From Bacteroidales bacterium (GTDB lineage: Bacteria > Bacteroidota > Bacteroidia > Bacteroidales > UBA932): a stretch of DNA of 64,000 nucleotides. Position 1 is the stretch's first letter, and every line of letters starts with the position of its first letter. The stretch covers positions 19,944 through 83,943 of the forward strand of contig JAFYSH010000019.1 of the NCBI GenBank assembly GCA_017546605.1, given 5' to 3'. The notes under the pieces were generated by a model, which had not been told where the DNA came from, searched no databases, and was given only the letters and a program-made list of their open reading frames with translations. This document shows positions 18,865 to 30,835 of the stretch, piece by piece. The translations under genes were made by a program, and so were the position numbers.

Positions 18865-19059
18865 ATGAGCAAATTTAGTGTTTATCTAAAAGATTCTTAC
18901 ACCGAGCTGACCCAGAAGACCAGCTGGCCGACATGGGCTGAATTGCAAAGTTCTGCCATTTTGGTTATGGTTGCTTCTGTAATCTTTGCAGTCGTAATTG
19001 CTGCGATGGACTTCGTGTTCCGTCACATGATGACCTTTATTTACAACTTGCTGTACTAA
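18865..19059 (+). CDS. secE: Preprotein translocase subunit SecE
   Basis: This 64-residue protein is the short, single-span form of SecE. It has the amphipathic segment SYTELTQKTSWPTWAELQ followed by one transmembrane helix (residues about 28-50). It stabilises SecY in the inner-membrane translocon. It lies between tRNA-Trp and nusG, with nusG starting 5 nt after its stop, a classic order. Confidence 0.93.
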   Translation: MSKFSVYLKDSYTELTQKTSWPTWAELQSSAILVMVASVIFAVVIAAMDFVFRHMMTFIYNLLY

Positions 19060-19064
19060 AAGCT

Positions 19065-19628
19065 ATGGGTGATTTCGAAAAGAAGTGGTACGTGGTTCGT
19101 GCTGCCGGTGGGAAAGAAAAGAAAGCTAAAGAGTTGATCGAGAACGAGATTAAAGTCTTGGGTCTTGGTCATTTGGTTTCTCAAGTTCTGATCCCGACCG
19201 AAAAAATTTATCAAGTAAAAAATGGGAAGAAAGTAAGTTCGGAAAGAATTCTCTATCCGGGCTACATTATGCTTGAAGCCCACCTTACTGGCGAATTGCA
19301 GCACATCATCCGCAACGTTACTCACGTATCGGGATTCCTCACAGAAAAAGATAGTAAAGACGGAAAGGACAAAAAACCTGTTCCGTTGAGACAAGCAGAA
19401 GTAAATAAGATTCTCGGTCAAGTGGACGAACTCCTCGGACAAGAAGAGGAAAATGTTACTCCTTACATTGTCGGAGAAGCTGTCAAAATCATTGATGGTC
19501 CATTCAATGGCTTCGATGGAACCATTGAAGAAGTTCTTCAAGACAAACGCAAAGTGAAAGTGGTTGTTAAGATTTTCGGAAGAAAGACCCTTTTAGAATT
19601 AAATTTCGTTCAAGTAGTTAAAGAATAA
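19065..19628 (+). CDS. nusG: Transcription termination/antitermination protein NusG
   Basis: This 187-residue factor binds RNA polymerase and modulates pausing, termination and coupling to the ribosome. The NGN domain begins [18 protein letters not shown] and includes [13 protein letters not shown]-terminal KOW motif is visible at [18 protein letters not shown]. Length is normal. It is the second gene of the secE-nusG-ribosomal protein block. Confidence 0.95.
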   Translation: MGDFEKKWYVVRAAGGKEKKAKELIENEIKVLGLGHLVSQVLIPTEKIYQVKNGKKVSSERILYPGYIMLEAHLTGELQHIIRNVTHVSGFLTEKDSKDGKDKKPVPLRQAEVNKILGQVDELLGQEEENVTPYIVGEAVKIIDGPFNGFDGTIEEVLQDKRKVKVVVKIFGRKTLLELNFVQVVKE

Positions 19629-19645
19629 ATCAATCAGAAAACATT

Positions 19646-20092
19646 ATGGCTAAAGAAGTTGCCGCATTTATTAAGTTGCAGATCAAAGGCGGAGCAGCCA
19701 ATCCGTCACCTCCGGTAGGACCTGCATTGGGTTCCAAGGGTGTGAACATTATGGATTTCTGCAAGCAATTTAATGCTCGTACCCAAGACAAAGCCGGAAA
19801 AGTTTTGCCTGTGATTATCACCGTATACAGTGATAAATCCTTTACGTTCGTTGTTAAGCAACCCCCGGTTGCTGTGCAATTGAAAGAAGCAGCTAAAGTT
19901 TCTTCAGGTTCTGCAGAACCGAACCGTAAAAAAGTGGCTACCATCACTTGGGATCAAGTGAAAACCATTGCTCAAGATAAAATGCCCGATATGAATGCAT
20001 TTACCTTGGCTTCAGCAATGAGAATGGTTGCCGGTACTGCAAGAAGTATGGGTATTCAAGTGGACGGAACGTTTCCTGCCGATGTAAATTAA
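19646..20092 (+). CDS. rplK: 50S ribosomal protein L11
   Basis: This 148-residue protein forms the GTPase-associated stalk base of the 50S subunit. It has the N-terminal signature [22 protein letters not shown], followed by a C-terminal rRNA-binding domain ending [13 protein letters not shown]. Codon use is biased, as for its neighbours. It is followed by rplA after 9 nt. Confidence 0.97.
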   Translation: MAKEVAAFIKLQIKGGAANPSPPVGPALGSKGVNIMDFCKQFNARTQDKAGKVLPVIITVYSDKSFTFVVKQPPVAVQLKEAAKVSSGSAEPNRKKVATITWDQVKTIAQDKMPDMNAFTLASAMRMVAGTARSMGIQVDGTFPADVN

Positions 20093-20101
20093 TCACACGC
20101 T

Positions 20102-20803
20102 ATGAGTAAATTAACTAAAAATCAAAAAATAGCTGTAGAGAAGGTTGATTCTACCAAACAATACAAATTGTTGGAAGCCTGCAACTTGGTGAAAGAAATC
20201 ACTTACACCAAATTCGACGCTTCTGTTGATTTGGCGATTCGTTTGGGCGTTGACCCTCGTAAAGCTAACCAAATGGTACGTGGCGTCGTGACTCTTCCTC
20301 ACGGAACAGGTAAACAGACTCGCGTATTGGTATTGTGTACTCCTGACAAAGAAGCTGAAGCTCGTGAAGCTGGTGCTGATCACGTTGGGTTGGATGACTA
20401 TATTGAGCAAATCAAAGGTGGTTGGACAGATGTTGACGTAATTATCTGTACTCCTTCTGTAATGGCTAAGATCGGTCCGATCGGTCGTATCTTGGGTCCC
20501 CGTGGCTTGATGCCGAACCCGAAAACCGGTACCGTTACGATGGATATCGCCAATGCTGTAAAAGAGGTGAAAGCAGGTAAGATCGACTTCAAAGTTGACA
20601 AAACTGGTATCGTTCACGCATCTATTGGTAAAGTATCGTTTGACGCTGTTAAATTGGCTGAAAACGCACAAGAGTTGCTGAATACCATTTTGAAGCTCAA
20701 ACCCCAAGCCCTCAAAGGTACTTATGTGAAGAGCGTATTTATGTCTTCAACCATGAGCCCTGGTATTTGTATTGACAATAAAACTTTCAGTGCTGCTGAA
20801 TAA
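20102..20803 (+). CDS. rplA: 50S ribosomal protein L1
   Basis: This 233-residue protein builds the L1 stalk. It has [24 protein letters not shown] and the signature [14 protein letters not shown]. In many bacteria L1 also represses its own operon by binding the mRNA leader; I could not find a clear L1-site mimic here. The gene follows rplK and precedes rplJ by 12 nt. Confidence 0.97.
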   Translation: MSKLTKNQKIAVEKVDSTKQYKLLEACNLVKEITYTKFDASVDLAIRLGVDPRKANQMVRGVVTLPHGTGKQTRVLVLCTPDKEAEAREAGADHVGLDDYIEQIKGGWTDVDVIICTPSVMAKIGPIGRILGPRGLMPNPKTGTVTMDIANAVKEVKAGKIDFKVDKTGIVHASIGKVSFDAVKLAENAQELLNTILKLKPQALKGTYVKSVFMSSTMSPGICIDNKTFSAAE

Positions 20804-20815
20804 TAATTTAGAGTT

Positions 20816-21337
20816 ATGAGAAGAGAAGAAAAAGCACAAATTATTGAAGCCATCGCAGCACAGTTGGAGCAAACTCCCGACTTCTATGTTACTGACATCT
20901 CTGGCTTGAATGCAGAGCAAACCTCAGAACTTCGTCGTGCTTGCTTTGAGAAAGACATCAAATTGGTTGTCGTTAAGAATACCCTTTTGTCAAAGGTTAT
21001 CGAAAAAGGAACTGCCGAAGCTGCTTCCTTGATCCCTACCCTTGAAGGTCCTACCGCAGTGATGTTTACCACGACTCCCAACGGTCCTGCTAAATTGATC
21101 AAAGAATTTGCAGAAAAGATGGGAAAACCGGTGTTGAAAAGTGCATTGGTTCAAGATTGCGCATACTTGGGCGCTGAAAACCTCGATGCTCTCGTGAACA
21201 TCAAATCTCGCGAAGAACTCATCGGTGACATCATCACCTTGTTGCAATCTCCTGCTAAAAACGTTATTTCTGCTTTGCAAGCAGCAGGTGGCGGAAAGAT
21301 CGCAGGTCTCGTGCAAACATTATCAGAAAAAGAATAA
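20816..21337 (+). CDS. rplJ: 50S ribosomal protein L10
   Basis: This 173-residue protein anchors L7/L12 dimers on the ribosome. It has the N-terminal MRREEKAQIIEAIA and the conserved GPTAVMFT segment. The C-terminal helix (NVISALQAAGGGKIAGLVQTL region) binds L7/L12. Only 12 nt separate it from rplA, so an L10 leader structure like that of E. coli would have to lie inside rplA; I see none. Confidence 0.96.
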   Translation: MRREEKAQIIEAIAAQLEQTPDFYVTDISGLNAEQTSELRRACFEKDIKLVVVKNTLLSKVIEKGTAEAASLIPTLEGPTAVMFTTTPNGPAKLIKEFAEKMGKPVLKSALVQDCAYLGAENLDALVNIKSREELIGDIITLLQSPAKNVISALQAAGGGKIAGLVQTLSEKE

Positions 21338-21370
21338 CAATCAGAAACAATTATTAAATTTTATACAACA

Positions 21371-21745
21371 ATGGCAGATATCAAAAAACTTGCAGAAGAA
21401 TTGGTAAATCTTACTGTAAAAGACGTTCAAGAATTAGCTCAAATTCTCAAAGAAGAATACGGAATCGAGCCTGCAGCAGCAGCTGTAGCAGTAGCAGCTC
21501 CCGCAGCAGCAGGTGCAGCCGCTGAAGCTGAGCAAACTCAATTTGACGTTATTTTGACCTCAGCTGGTCAAGCTAAATTGCAAATCGTGAAAGTTGTGAA
21601 AGAAATCACTGGTCTCGGTTTGAAAGAAGCTAAAGAACTCGTTGACAAAGCACCCGCTCCGATCAAAGAAAAAGTTTCTAAAGCAGAAGCTGAACAAGTA
21701 AAAGCAGCTATCGAAGAAGCTGGTGGAGAAGTTGAAATTAAATAA
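21371..21745 (+). CDS. rplL: 50S ribosomal protein L7/L12
   Basis: This 124-residue acidic stalk protein recruits translation factors. The N-terminal dimerisation helix ([20 protein letters not shown]) leads to an alanine-rich hinge (residues about 36-56), then the C-terminal domain with the signature [12 protein letters not shown]. It is followed by a strong hairpin before rpoB. Confidence 0.97.
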   Translation: MADIKKLAEELVNLTVKDVQELAQILKEEYGIEPAAAAVAVAAPAAAGAAAEAEQTQFDVILTSAGQAKLQIVKVVKEITGLGLKEAKELVDKAPAPIKEKVSKAEAEQVKAAIEEAGGEVEIK

Positions 21746-21771
21746 ACACGCTTAATCCCTATGGGAATTCA

Positions 21772-21805
21772 GGTTTAGAGTCTCCTACGACTCTAAACCT
21801 TTTTG
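21772..21805 (+). terminator. rplL-rpoB attenuator or terminator
   Basis: A perfect 11-bp stem GGTTTAGAGTC (21772-21782) with GACTCTAAACC (21789-21799), a 6-nt loop and a T run. It sits in the same place as the E. coli rplL-rpoB attenuator, which lets only part of transcription reach rpoBC. Confidence 0.85.
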
Positions 21806-21842
21806 TCGTTTTTTTAGTTATTTTCAACCAAACCCCAAAACA

Positions 21843-24800
21843 ATGTCGCAAAAAACAAATAATCAGCGGATTACATTCGCGACCTCAAAATCTCTCCTTG
21901 AGTACCCCGATTTTTTGGAGGTGCAATTGAAATCCTTCAAGGACTTCTTTCAATTGGATACCACTGCAGAAAATCGTCGTAATGAAGGATTGTACAAGGT
22001 ATTCCAAGAAATCTTCCCGATTACGGATACCCGCAATAACTTCGTACTGGAGTTCGTCGATTACTTCATCGACCCCCCCCGGTACTCAATTGAAGAGTGT
22101 CTGGAAAGAGGCCTTACCTACAGTGTTCCCCTCAAAGCCAAGTTAAAACTTGACTGCAACGATCCCGAAAATGAAGGATTCGAAACCGGAGACGAAGACG
22201 TTTACCTGGGTACCATTCCCTATATGACCCCTCGTGGAACCTTCGTTATCAACGGATCTGAACGGATTGTGGTGTCACAATTGCACCGTTCTCCGGGTGT
22301 ATTCTTTGGTCAAAGTTTACACGCAAACGGAACGAAACTGTACTCTGCCCGGATTATTCCTTTCAAAGGATCTTGGATCGAGTTTGCAACAGACATCAAC
22401 AACGTGATGTATGCATACATTGATCGTAAGAAGAAATTACCCGTAACCACCCTGCTTCGCGCAATCGGTTACGAGAGCGATAAAGATATTCTCGATATCT
22501 TCGGATTGGCAGAAGAAGTGCAAGTCACTGAAGAAAACTTGAGAAACAATGTGGGTCGGAAATTGGCTGGCCGCATCCTCAAGAAATGGAACGAGGACTT
22601 TGTAGACGAAGATACCGGAGAAGTGGTTTACATCGAACGGAACGAAATTATCGTTGACCGCGAAACCATTTTGGAAGAAGATCATATCGATAGTATCCTG
22701 GAATCAGGCGCTGAAACTATTCTGTTCCACACAGACAGCCCGGATGCCAGCGACTTTACTATCATTCACAATACCTTGCAAAAGGATACCTGTAACTCTG
22801 AAATCGAAGCGATTATCCACACCTACCGTCAATTGCGTTCTTCAGAACCGCCTGACGAAGCGACAGCCCGCGACGTAATCGACAAATTGTTCTTCTCGGA
22901 CAAACGTTACGACTTGGGTGAAGTAGGCCGTTATCGCTTGAACAAAAAACTCGGTCTGAATACGGCTAACGACATTCGCGTGTTGACCAAGCAAGACATC
23001 ATTGAAATCATCAAATACTTGATTCAATTGATCAATGCACACGCAACGGTAGATGACATTGACCACTTAAGTAACCGCCGCATCCGCACGGTAGGTGAAC
23101 AATTGGCAAATCAATTCAGCGTAGGTTTGACTCGTATGGCTCGTACCATCCGCGAACGGATGAACGTTCGGGACAACGAAGAATTCAAACCCACTGACTT
23201 GATCAATGCGAAGACCTTGTCATCCGTAATCAACTCATTCTTTGGAACCAGCCAGTTGTCCCAATTCATGGACCAAACCAACCCGCTGGCCGAAATGACT
23301 CACAAACGTCGTCTCTCAGCCCTCGGTCCCGGAGGTCTCTCCCGTGATCGTGCCGGATTTGAGGTACGTGACGTTCACTATACCCACTACGGACGCTTGT
23401 GTCCGATTGAAACTCCCGAAGGTCCGAACATCGGTTTGATTTCTTCGTTGTGCGTTTACGCCCGCATCAACGAACTCGGCTTCATCGAAACCCCCTACCG
23501 CAAGGTTAACAACGGTGTTGTTGACATGAGCAATGAAGGTTTCGTTTACATGAGTGCAGAGGAAGAAGAAGAAAAGATGGTTGCACAAGCCAATGCGAAA
23601 CTCGCAGAAGACGGCACCATTGTTGATGACCGGATCAAATGTCGTTATGAGGCCGACTACCCGGTAGTAAGTAAGGAGGAGGTTCACTTGATGGACGTTG
23701 CTCCGAACCAAATCGCCTCCATCGCTGCGTCCTTGATTCCTTTCTTGGAACACGACGACGCGAACCGTGCATTGATGGGATCCAACATGATGCGCCAGGC
23801 AGTACCTTTGGTTAAACCGGAAGCTCCGATTGTGGGTACCGGCCTGGAAGCCGCTGTCGTTCGTGACTCTCGCACACAAGTAGTTGCTGAGCGCCGCGGA
23901 GAAGTTGTGTACGTGGATGCACGTGAAATTCATGTTAAATACGAACAAACGGAGAACGAACGTTTTGTAAGTTTCTCTCCGGAAGTGACCGTATATAAAC
24001 TTCCGTTGTACCGCAAGACCAACCAAAGTACTTCAATTCTGTTGAAACCGATCGTGAAACGTGGCCAAATCGTTGAAGCTGGCGACATCTTGACTGAAGG
24101 TTATGCAACTGAAAATGGAGAATTGGCATTGGGTCGTAACTTGAAGGTAGCGTTCATGCCTTGGAAGGGTTATAACTTTGAGGATGCGATCGTTCTCTCT
24201 GAACGCATCATCCGCGAAGATATCTTTACCTCCATCCACGTGGACGAATACATCATGGAAGTTCGCGACACCAAACGTGGTATGGAAGAATTGACCGCTG
24301 ATATCCCGAATGTCAGCGAAGAAGCGACCAAAGACCTGGATGAAAATGGTATTATCCGTATTGGTGCGACCATCGAGCCGGGTGACATCCTTATCGGTAA
24401 GGTGACTCCGAAGGGAGAAAGCGATCCTTCACCAGAAGAAAAACTCTTGCGTGCAATTTTCGGTGACAAAGCCGGTGACGTGAAAGATGCCTCATTGAAA
24501 GCATCTCCTTCCCTCTCTGGTACCATCATCGGTAAGAAATTGTACTCAAAAGTATTCAAGGATGGCAAACGTGGTCGTAGCGCAGATATCAAAGCCAAGA
24601 CAGCTGAAGCAGAAAACAACTTCAACTTGAAAGCGAATGCGCTCCGTGAGAAATTCCTGGATAAATTGATGATCTTGGTTGAAAACAAACCTTCGAATGG
24701 CGTAAGCGACCTCTATGGTGCAATGATCATCCCGAAAGGTGCTGATTTCCACCGCATCGACCTGGAACGTATCAATTATGAAAATGTCAATCCTGTTAAA

Positions 24801-25661
24801 TGGACGGCCGATAAGAACACCAATGCCTTGATCCGAAAACTAATCAACAACTACTTGATCGCATTCAAAGAATACGATGCAGAGTTGAAACGGATCAAAT
24901 ACAACATCACCATCGGGGATGAACTTCCCAACGGTATCATGCAATTGGCAAAAGTATATGTTGCTAAGAAACGTAAGATCCGCGTAGGTGATAAGATGGC
25001 AGGTCGCCACGGTAACAAAGGTATTGTTGCCAAGGTGGTACGTGATGAAGATATGCCGTTCTTGGAAGACGGAACTACCGTAGATATCGTACTGAACCCC
25101 TTGGGCGTACCTTCACGGATGAACTTGGGTCAGATTTACGAAACAGTTCTCGGTTGGGCCGGTAAGGAATTGGGCACTAAATTCAGTACTCCTATTTTCG
25201 ACGGTGCATCCTTGGATGACATCTGCGAATACACCGACAAGGCAGGTATCCCTCGCTATGGACGAACCTTCCTGCGTGATGGTGGTACTGGGGAAATGTT
25301 TGACCAACCGGCAACAGTTGGTGTCATCTATATGATCAAACTGGGCCACATGGTTGATGACAAAATGCACGCCCGTTCAATCGGTCCCTACTCCTTGATT
25401 ACACAACAACCGCTCGGTGGTAAAGCCCAATTCGGGGGCCAACGTTTCGGGGAAATGGAAGTTTGGGCACTGGAAGCATTCGGTGCATCCAACATCCTCC
25501 AAGAAATTCTTACCATCAAGTCTGATGACGTTACCGGACGCTCACGCGCATACGAAGCGATCGTCAAAGGAGAACCGATGCCGACTCCGGGTATTCCGGA
25601 ATCACTCAATGTCTTGCTCCACGAATTGCGTGGTTTGGGATTGAGCATCAAGTTAGATTAA
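21843..25661 (+). CDS. rpoB: DNA-directed RNA polymerase subunit beta
   Basis: This 1272-residue subunit forms one pincer of RNA polymerase and binds rifampicin. The rifampicin region reads [65 protein letters not shown] in pieces and has the wild-type residues D (FMDQ), H (THKRR) and S (RRLSALG). The C-terminal part has the GRHGNKG and [21 protein letters not shown] motifs. Length is normal for Bacteroidota. It is followed by rpoC after 37 nt. Confidence 0.98.
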   Translation: MSQKTNNQRITFATSKSLLEYPDFLEVQLKSFKDFFQLDTTAENRRNEGLYKVFQEIFPITDTRNNFVLEFVDYFIDPPRYSIEECLERGLTYSVPLKAKLKLDCNDPENEGFETGDEDVYLGTIPYMTPRGTFVINGSERIVVSQLHRSPGVFFGQSLHANGTKLYSARIIPFKGSWIEFATDINNVMYAYIDRKKKLPVTTLLRAIGYESDKDILDIFGLAEEVQVTEENLRNNVGRKLAGRILKKWNEDFVDEDTGEVVYIERNEIIVDRETILEEDHIDSILESGAETILFHTDSPDASDFTIIHNTLQKDTCNSEIEAIIHTYRQLRSSEPPDEATARDVIDKLFFSDKRYDLGEVGRYRLNKKLGLNTANDIRVLTKQDIIEIIKYLIQLINAHATVDDIDHLSNRRIRTVGEQLANQFSVGLTRMARTIRERMNVRDNEEFKPTDLINAKTLSSVINSFFGTSQLSQFMDQTNPLAEMTHKRRLSALGPGGLSRDRAGFEVRDVHYTHYGRLCPIETPEGPNIGLISSLCVYARINELGFIETPYRKVNNGVVDMSNEGFVYMSAEEEEEKMVAQANAKLAEDGTIVDDRIKCRYEADYPVVSKEEVHLMDVAPNQIASIAASLIPFLEHDDANRALMGSNMMRQAVPLVKPEAPIVGTGLEAAVVRDSRTQVVAERRGEVVYVDAREIHVKYEQTENERFVSFSPEVTVYKLPLYRKTNQSTSILLKPIVKRGQIVEAGDILTEGYATENGELALGRNLKVAFMPWKGYNFEDAIVLSERIIREDIFTSIHVDEYIMEVRDTKRGMEELTADIPNVSEEATKDLDENGIIRIGATIEPGDILIGKVTPKGESDPSPEEKLLRAIFGDKAGDVKDASLKASPSLSGTIIGKKLYSKVFKDGKRGRSADIKAKTAEAENNFNLKANALREKFLDKLMILVENKPSNGVSDLYGAMIIPKGADFHRIDLERINYENVNPVKWTADKNTNALIRKLINNYLIAFKEYDAELKRIKYNITIGDELPNGIMQLAKVYVAKKRKIRVGDKMAGRHGNKGIVAKVVRDEDMPFLEDGTTVDIVLNPLGVPSRMNLGQIYETVLGWAGKELGTKFSTPIFDGASLDDICEYTDKAGIPRYGRTFLRDGGTGEMFDQPATVGVIYMIKLGHMVDDKMHARSIGPYSLITQQPLGGKAQFGGQRFGEMEVWALEAFGASNILQEILTIKSDDVTGRSRAYEAIVKGEPMPTPGIPESLNVLLHELRGLGLSIKLD

Positions 25662-25698
25662 GTAACAGGAGTATTTGACCATTTGAAACACCAAGAAT

Positions 25699-28600
25699 AT
25701 GTCTTTCAAAAAAGATCTTAAAATAAAAAGTAACTTCAACCGGATCTCGATTGGATTGGCTTCACCTGAAGAAATCCAAGAACGTTCATCCGGTGAAGTT
25801 CTCAAACCTGAAACTGTAAACTACCGGACCTACAAACCGGAACGTGACGGTCTCTTCTGCGAGCGCATCTTTGGTCCTTCCAAGGATTATGAGTGCCATT
25901 GCGGTAAGTACAAACGCATCCGTTACCGGGGTATTATCTGCGACCGATGCGGTGTAGAAGTTACTGAAAAGAAAGTCCGTCGTGAACGGATGGGTCACAT
26001 TACCTTGACTGTTCCGGTAGCGCACATCTGGTATTTCCGCTCAACCCCCAACAAGATTGGTTACTTGTTGGGTATTCCGGCCAAGAAATTGGAATCGATT
26101 ATTTACTATGAGCGTTATATCGTTATTCAATCCGGTGCAGCTCGCGACTTGAATTTCGGTTTCTCTGTTGACAATATGGCCTTCCTTTCAGAAGACGAAT
26201 ACCTTGAGGTATTGGATTCACTTCCTGAAGGAAACCAAGATTTGGACGACAGCGATCCTGAAAAATTCATCGCTGGTATGGGTGCAGAAGCCATTCTGAC
26301 CATGCTCAAACGCGTTGACTTGGATGAACTTTCTTACGAATTGCGTCACCGTTCCGAAAATGAAACTTCGCAACAACGTAAAGCAGAAGCACTCAAACGC
26401 TTGAGCATTATCGAAGCGTTCCGCGAATCCAAGGAAATCAACAAACCGGAATGGATGATCCTGAAGGTGATTCCGGTTACCCCGCCGGAACTCCGTCCTT
26501 TGGTTCCCCTGGATGGAGGTCGCTTTGCTACCTCTGACTTGAACGAGTTGTATCGCCGTGTTATCATCCGCAACAACCGTCTCAAACGCCTCATTGAAAT
26601 CAAGGCTCCTGAAGTGATTCTCCGCAATGAAAAACGGATGTTGCAAGAAGCAGTTGACTCATTGTTCGACAACTCTCGCAAGTCTAATGCAGTGAAGACA
26701 GAAGCTAACCGTACCTTGAAATCCCTCTCAGACAGCTTGAAAGGTAAACAAGGTCGTTTCCGTCAAAACTTGCTCGGTAAACGTGTGGACTACTCTGCTC
26801 GTTCCGTTATTGTGGTAGGTCCTGAATTGAAGATGCACGAGTGCGGTCTTCCGAAATTCATGGCAGCCGAACTATACAAACCGTTTATCATCCGCAAGCT
26901 CATCGAACGCGGTATTGTGAAGACGGTTAAATCTGCGAAGAAAATCGTAGATCGCAAGGATCCTGTTATTTGGGATATCCTTGAAAACGTAATGAAAGGC
27001 CACCCGGTACTTTTGAACCGTGCTCCTACCCTGCACCGTTTGGGTATCCAAGCCTTCCAACCGAAATTGATTGAAGGTAAAGCAATCCAATTGCACCCGC
27101 TGGCATGTACTGCGTTCAACGCCGACTTTGACGGTGACCAAATGGCGGTCCACTTGCCCTTGGGCAATGCCGCAATCCTGGAAGCTCAGTTGTTGATGTT
27201 GGGATCGCACAACATTTTGAACCCGGCCAACGGAGCTCCGATTACCGTTCCTTCACAAGACATGGTCTTGGGGTTGTATTACATTACCAAACCCCGCGCC
27301 GGTGTGAAAGGAGAAAACATGAAGTTCTATGGTCCTGAAGAAGTAATCATTGCTTACAACGAAGGACGCGTTGCACTTCACGCAAAGATCGCTGTTCGCT
27401 ACCCTGTTGACCGCACGGACTTGTCAAAAGGCTACCGGATGATTGAAAACACCACCGTAGGTCGTGTCATCTTCAACCAACTGGTACCGGCTGAAGCTGG
27501 ATACATTGATGAAATCTTGACCAAGAAGTCATTGCGCGATATCATTGGTCGCATCTTGAAAACTTCAGGTGTGGCTCGTACCGCTCAATTCTTGGATGAC
27601 ATCAAAGCAATCGGTTACCAAATGGCGTTCCGCGGAGGTCTGTCATTCAACCTTTCTGACGTAATTATTCCGGACGGAAAAACTGAATTGGTAGAAGCTG
27701 GTTACCGTGAAGTTGAAAATATCCAACAAAGCTTCAACTTCGGTTTGATTACCAACAACGAACGTTACAACCAAATCATCGACGTTTGGTCTTCAACCAA
27801 CCAAAAGTTGACAGAAATGGTGAAGAAGAGCATCGAAGAAGACAAACAAGGCTTCAACCCGATTTATATGATGTTGGATTCAGGTGCTCGGGGTTCCAAA
27901 GAACAGATCCGTCAGCTCTGCGGTATGCGGGGTTTGATGGCGAAGCCTCAAAAATCCGGTTCAACTGGAGCGGAAATTATCGAAAACCCGATTCTTTCCA
28001 ACTTTAAGGAAGGTCTGTCTGTATTGGAATACTTCATCTCTACCCACGGTGCTCGTAAAGGTTTGGCCGATACGGCGTTGAAAACAGCGGATGCTGGTTA
28101 TTTGACCCGTCGTCTGGTGGACGTTTCTCATGATGTGATCATCAACGAAGAAGACTGCGGTACCTTGAGAGGTTTGATTGCAACTGCAATCAAGAACAAA
28201 GACCAGGTTGTAGAATCCCTCTACGACCGGATCCTGGGCCGTACTTCTGTTCACGATATTTATAACCCGCTGACCGGAGAATTGATCCTGCCGGCTGGGG
28301 AAGAAATTACTGAAGAAATCGCAACAACCATCAGTGGTCTGCCGATTGAACAAGTGGAAATCCGTTCGGTATTGACTTGTGAGTCGAAGAAAGGGGTTTG
28401 TGCTAAATGTTATGGTCGGAACCTGGCAACTGGACGCATGGTTGAAAAAGGTGAAGTGGTCGGCGTAATTGCTGCACAATCCATCGGTGAACCGGGTACT
28501 CAGTTGACATTGCGTACCTTCCACGTTGGGGGTACCGCTTCCAGCACCGCTTCAGAAAGTGAAATCGTGGCACGCTACGACGGTGTTGTTGAATTCGAAG

Positions 28601-29973
28601 AACTCCGTACACTCGCTCGCGAAGAAGATAACAAAGAATTCGATATCGTGATCGGACGTACCGCAGAAATGCGCATCGTTGATGGCAACACCGGTATTAT
28701 CCTTTCACAACACAACATCCCCTACGGTGCGAAACTTTATGTAAAACAAGGAGCTACCGTTGCCAAAGGTGATAAAATTTGTGAATGGGACCCGTACAAC
28801 GCAATCAGTATTACTGAAACTGCTGGTACCGTTGCCTTCGACAGCTTGGTTGAAGGGGTTACCTTCCGTGAAGAAGCTGCTGATGAATTCTCACTCCACA
28901 GAGAAAAAGTAGTGATCGAATCACGTGACCGTTCGAAGAACCCGGCGATCAAGATTATGAGTGGAGATACCGAATTGAAGCAGTACAACTTGCCGGTAGG
29001 TGCTCACTTGATGGTGGAAAATGGCCAAGAAGTAAAAGCTGGTGACATCATCATCAAGATCCCCCGCGCGATTGGTAAATCAGGCGATATCACCGGAGGT
29101 CTTCCTCGTGTTACCGAATTGTTCGAAGCACGTAAGCCCTCCAACCCCGCAGTCGTTACTGAGATCAACGGTGAAGTACAAATGGGTAAGATCAAACGTG
29201 GTAACCGTGAGATCATCGTTCGCTCTAAGACCGGTGAAGAAAAACGCTATCTCGTTCCGCTCTCCAAACAAATTTTGGTACAAGAGAACGACTACGTTCG
29301 TGCCGGTATGCCGTTGTCAGATGGAGCGATCTCTCCTTCAGACATCCTGGCTATCCAAGGTCCGATCAAAGTTCAAGAATACATCGTTAACGAAATTCAA
29401 GAAGTCTACCGCCTCCAAGGGGTAAAAATCAACGACAAACACTTTGAAATCATCGTTCGTCAGATGATGCGCAAAGTTGAAATCGTGGATCCGGGTGACA
29501 CTCGCTTCTTACCGGAACAATTGGTTGACAAATGGGAATTCAACTTGGAAAACGACAGCATCTATGACAAGAAAGTTGTATTGGATGCCGGTGACTCCCA
29601 AGTATTGCGTCCCGGACAAATTGTTACCCTCCGCCAGTTGCGCGATGAAAATTCTCAACTGAAACGTCAAGATTTGAAATTGGTAGAAGCTCGCGATGCT
29701 ATCCCTGCTACTTCAAACCAAATTTTGCAAGGTATTACCCGTGCAGCACTGCGTACCAACAGCTTCATGTCTGCAGCATCCTTCCAAGAAACCACCAAAG
29801 TACTCAGCGATGCCGCTATCCGTGGTAAAGTTGACTACCTGGAAGGCTTGAAAGAAAACGTGATCTGCGGTCACTTGATTCCTGCCGGTACAGGCCAACG
29901 CGAATACGAACGCTTGGTTGTTGCATCGATGGAAGACTACAAACGTATGGCTTCTAGAAAGAAAGAGGAATAA
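25699..29973 (+). CDS. rpoC: DNA-directed RNA polymerase subunit beta'
   Basis: This 1424-residue catalytic subunit carries the N-terminal zinc ribbon ([20 protein letters not shown]) and the magnesium-binding NADFDGD at residues 474-480. A second zinc site has [16 protein letters not shown]. The bridge-helix and trigger-loop region includes [21 protein letters not shown], and [25 protein letters not shown] follows. It ends the operon at a strong terminator. The omega subunit gene is about 30 kb away in this window. Confidence 0.98.
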   Translation: MSFKKDLKIKSNFNRISIGLASPEEIQERSSGEVLKPETVNYRTYKPERDGLFCERIFGPSKDYECHCGKYKRIRYRGIICDRCGVEVTEKKVRRERMGHITLTVPVAHIWYFRSTPNKIGYLLGIPAKKLESIIYYERYIVIQSGAARDLNFGFSVDNMAFLSEDEYLEVLDSLPEGNQDLDDSDPEKFIAGMGAEAILTMLKRVDLDELSYELRHRSENETSQQRKAEALKRLSIIEAFRESKEINKPEWMILKVIPVTPPELRPLVPLDGGRFATSDLNELYRRVIIRNNRLKRLIEIKAPEVILRNEKRMLQEAVDSLFDNSRKSNAVKTEANRTLKSLSDSLKGKQGRFRQNLLGKRVDYSARSVIVVGPELKMHECGLPKFMAAELYKPFIIRKLIERGIVKTVKSAKKIVDRKDPVIWDILENVMKGHPVLLNRAPTLHRLGIQAFQPKLIEGKAIQLHPLACTAFNADFDGDQMAVHLPLGNAAILEAQLLMLGSHNILNPANGAPITVPSQDMVLGLYYITKPRAGVKGENMKFYGPEEVIIAYNEGRVALHAKIAVRYPVDRTDLSKGYRMIENTTVGRVIFNQLVPAEAGYIDEILTKKSLRDIIGRILKTSGVARTAQFLDDIKAIGYQMAFRGGLSFNLSDVIIPDGKTELVEAGYREVENIQQSFNFGLITNNERYNQIIDVWSSTNQKLTEMVKKSIEEDKQGFNPIYMMLDSGARGSKEQIRQLCGMRGLMAKPQKSGSTGAEIIENPILSNFKEGLSVLEYFISTHGARKGLADTALKTADAGYLTRRLVDVSHDVIINEEDCGTLRGLIATAIKNKDQVVESLYDRILGRTSVHDIYNPLTGELILPAGEEITEEIATTISGLPIEQVEIRSVLTCESKKGVCAKCYGRNLATGRMVEKGEVVGVIAAQSIGEPGTQLTLRTFHVGGTASSTASESEIVARYDGVVEFEELRTLAREEDNKEFDIVIGRTAEMRIVDGNTGIILSQHNIPYGAKLYVKQGATVAKGDKICEWDPYNAISITETAGTVAFDSLVEGVTFREEAADEFSLHREKVVIESRDRSKNPAIKIMSGDTELKQYNLPVGAHLMVENGQEVKAGDIIIKIPRAIGKSGDITGGLPRVTELFEARKPSNPAVVTEINGEVQMGKIKRGNREIIVRSKTGEEKRYLVPLSKQILVQENDYVRAGMPLSDGAISPSDILAIQGPIKVQEYIVNEIQEVYRLQGVKINDKHFEIIVRQMMRKVEIVDPGDTRFLPEQLVDKWEFNLENDSIYDKKVVLDAGDSQVLRPGQIVTLRQLRDENSQLKRQDLKLVEARDAIPATSNQILQGITRAALRTNSFMSAASFQETTKVLSDAAIRGKVDYLEGLKENVICGHLIPAGTGQREYERLVVASMEDYKRMASRKKEE

Positions 29974-29993
29974 CAAGCAACATACTATGAGAA

Positions 29994-30025
29994 AAGAGGT
30001 TGACCCCGGTCAACCTCTTTTTTTA
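29994..30025 (+). terminator. Terminator after rpoC, probably bidirectional
   Basis: A perfect 12-bp stem AAGAGGTTGACC (29994-30005) with GGTCAACCTCTT (30008-30019), then a run of T residues. A shorter T run on the other strand could also end the convergent gene. Confidence 0.88.
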
Positions 30026-30040
30026 GTTCATCAAATACAA

Positions 30041-30760
30041 CTACTCGGCTTGAGTACAGAAATAGAATAGGGATAGCAAATCCTCCTTCCTCCCCAAGTC
30101 CAAGTTATGATCCGCAATAAATTGCTTAATCGCCTTCTTCTTATCAGGGAATAACTTGGTAAAGTTGGATGTCTTTGCTGGATAAATCTTTTGATCCTTA
30201 ATCAATACATATTTATAATCCAAAGAATAGGGAATCTCTGTTTCATAGTCATAAGCCCGAGAATGATTGTACTCACGCGTTGACATTTGAACTGCGGTGG
30301 AAGTCTTGGGAGCCGAGCCATAACCAGCGCTAATCTCAGGTTCCTTAAATTCAAAACGTTTTTCCTGTGCTATAGACAAATTGCCATAGACCATCAATTG
30401 TTTGTAAAAACGGCCCTTAATTTGAACATAAACCGAATTATCTGACAATACACGAGCAACATCATCAGAATGTGCTACGAACAGGGTATCTCCACGATCG
30501 TTAATCATACGTACAGAAAGATCAACCAGGCAAACATTCATTCGTCCGTGAAAGGTAGATCCATCGCGATAAATAACCTGTACCTCTTCAAATTCTGGAG
30601 TCAAGTATGCCACCGAGGTAGGTAGTTGCGTCAATAGATTCTGGCGCGACCGAGCCATGACACTTCCCTTTACCGATTGCTGAGCTTCGGCATTGGTTTG
30701 TGCATTCAATACTTGCAAAAAAATAGTAAAGAATAGACCGATATTAAATAATGTTTTCAT
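30041..30760 (-). CDS. Exported protein of unknown function, paralogue of the gene at 36421
   Basis: I do not recognise the family. This 239-residue protein has an N-terminal signal peptide ending near FLQVLNAQ. It is homologous along its length to the protein at 36421-37113: shared blocks are LTPEF/LLPEF, RDGS/KDGT, RGDTL, VARVLS/VKRVLA, the LMVYG/LIVYG segment, and the end FPDKKKAIKQFI followed by LLSLFYFCTQ. The strongest conservation is at the C-terminus. A separate terminator (30784-30821) divides it from the upstream RagAB-like operon, so it may have its own weak promoter. It may be periplasmic or on the outer membrane. Confidence 0.75.
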   Translation of the reverse strand: MKTLFNIGLFFTIFLQVLNAQTNAEAQQSVKGSVMARSRQNLLTQLPTSVAYLTPEFEEVQVIYRDGSTFHGRMNVCLVDLSVRMINDRGDTLFVAHSDDVARVLSDNSVYVQIKGRFYKQLMVYGNLSIAQEKRFEFKEPEISAGYGSAPKTSTAVQMSTREYNHSRAYDYETEIPYSLDYKYVLIKDQKIYPAKTSNFTKLFPDKKKAIKQFIADHNLDLGRKEDLLSLFYFCTQAE

Positions 30761-30783
30761 ACAAAAAGGACTTGTAAGGTTAG

Positions 30784-30821
30784 AAAAAGAGCGGTGTCAG
30801 GAAAACCTGAACACCGCTCTT
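30784..30821 (-). terminator. Terminator of the RagAB-like operon
   Basis: On the minus strand the stem AAGAGCGGTGT-CAGG pairs with CCTGACACCGCTCTT, with a TTTT loop and one bulged base, followed by a T run. Confidence 0.85.
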
Positions 30822-30835
30822 AATATTAGATGGAA

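Noticed and set aside
20804..20815. L10 leader regulator before rplJ
   Set aside because: Only 12 nt separate rplA and rplJ, too short for an independent leader structure.
23316..24026. 236-codon minus-strand frame inside rpoB
   Set aside because: Antisense shadow of rpoB with odd composition and no recognisable domain.
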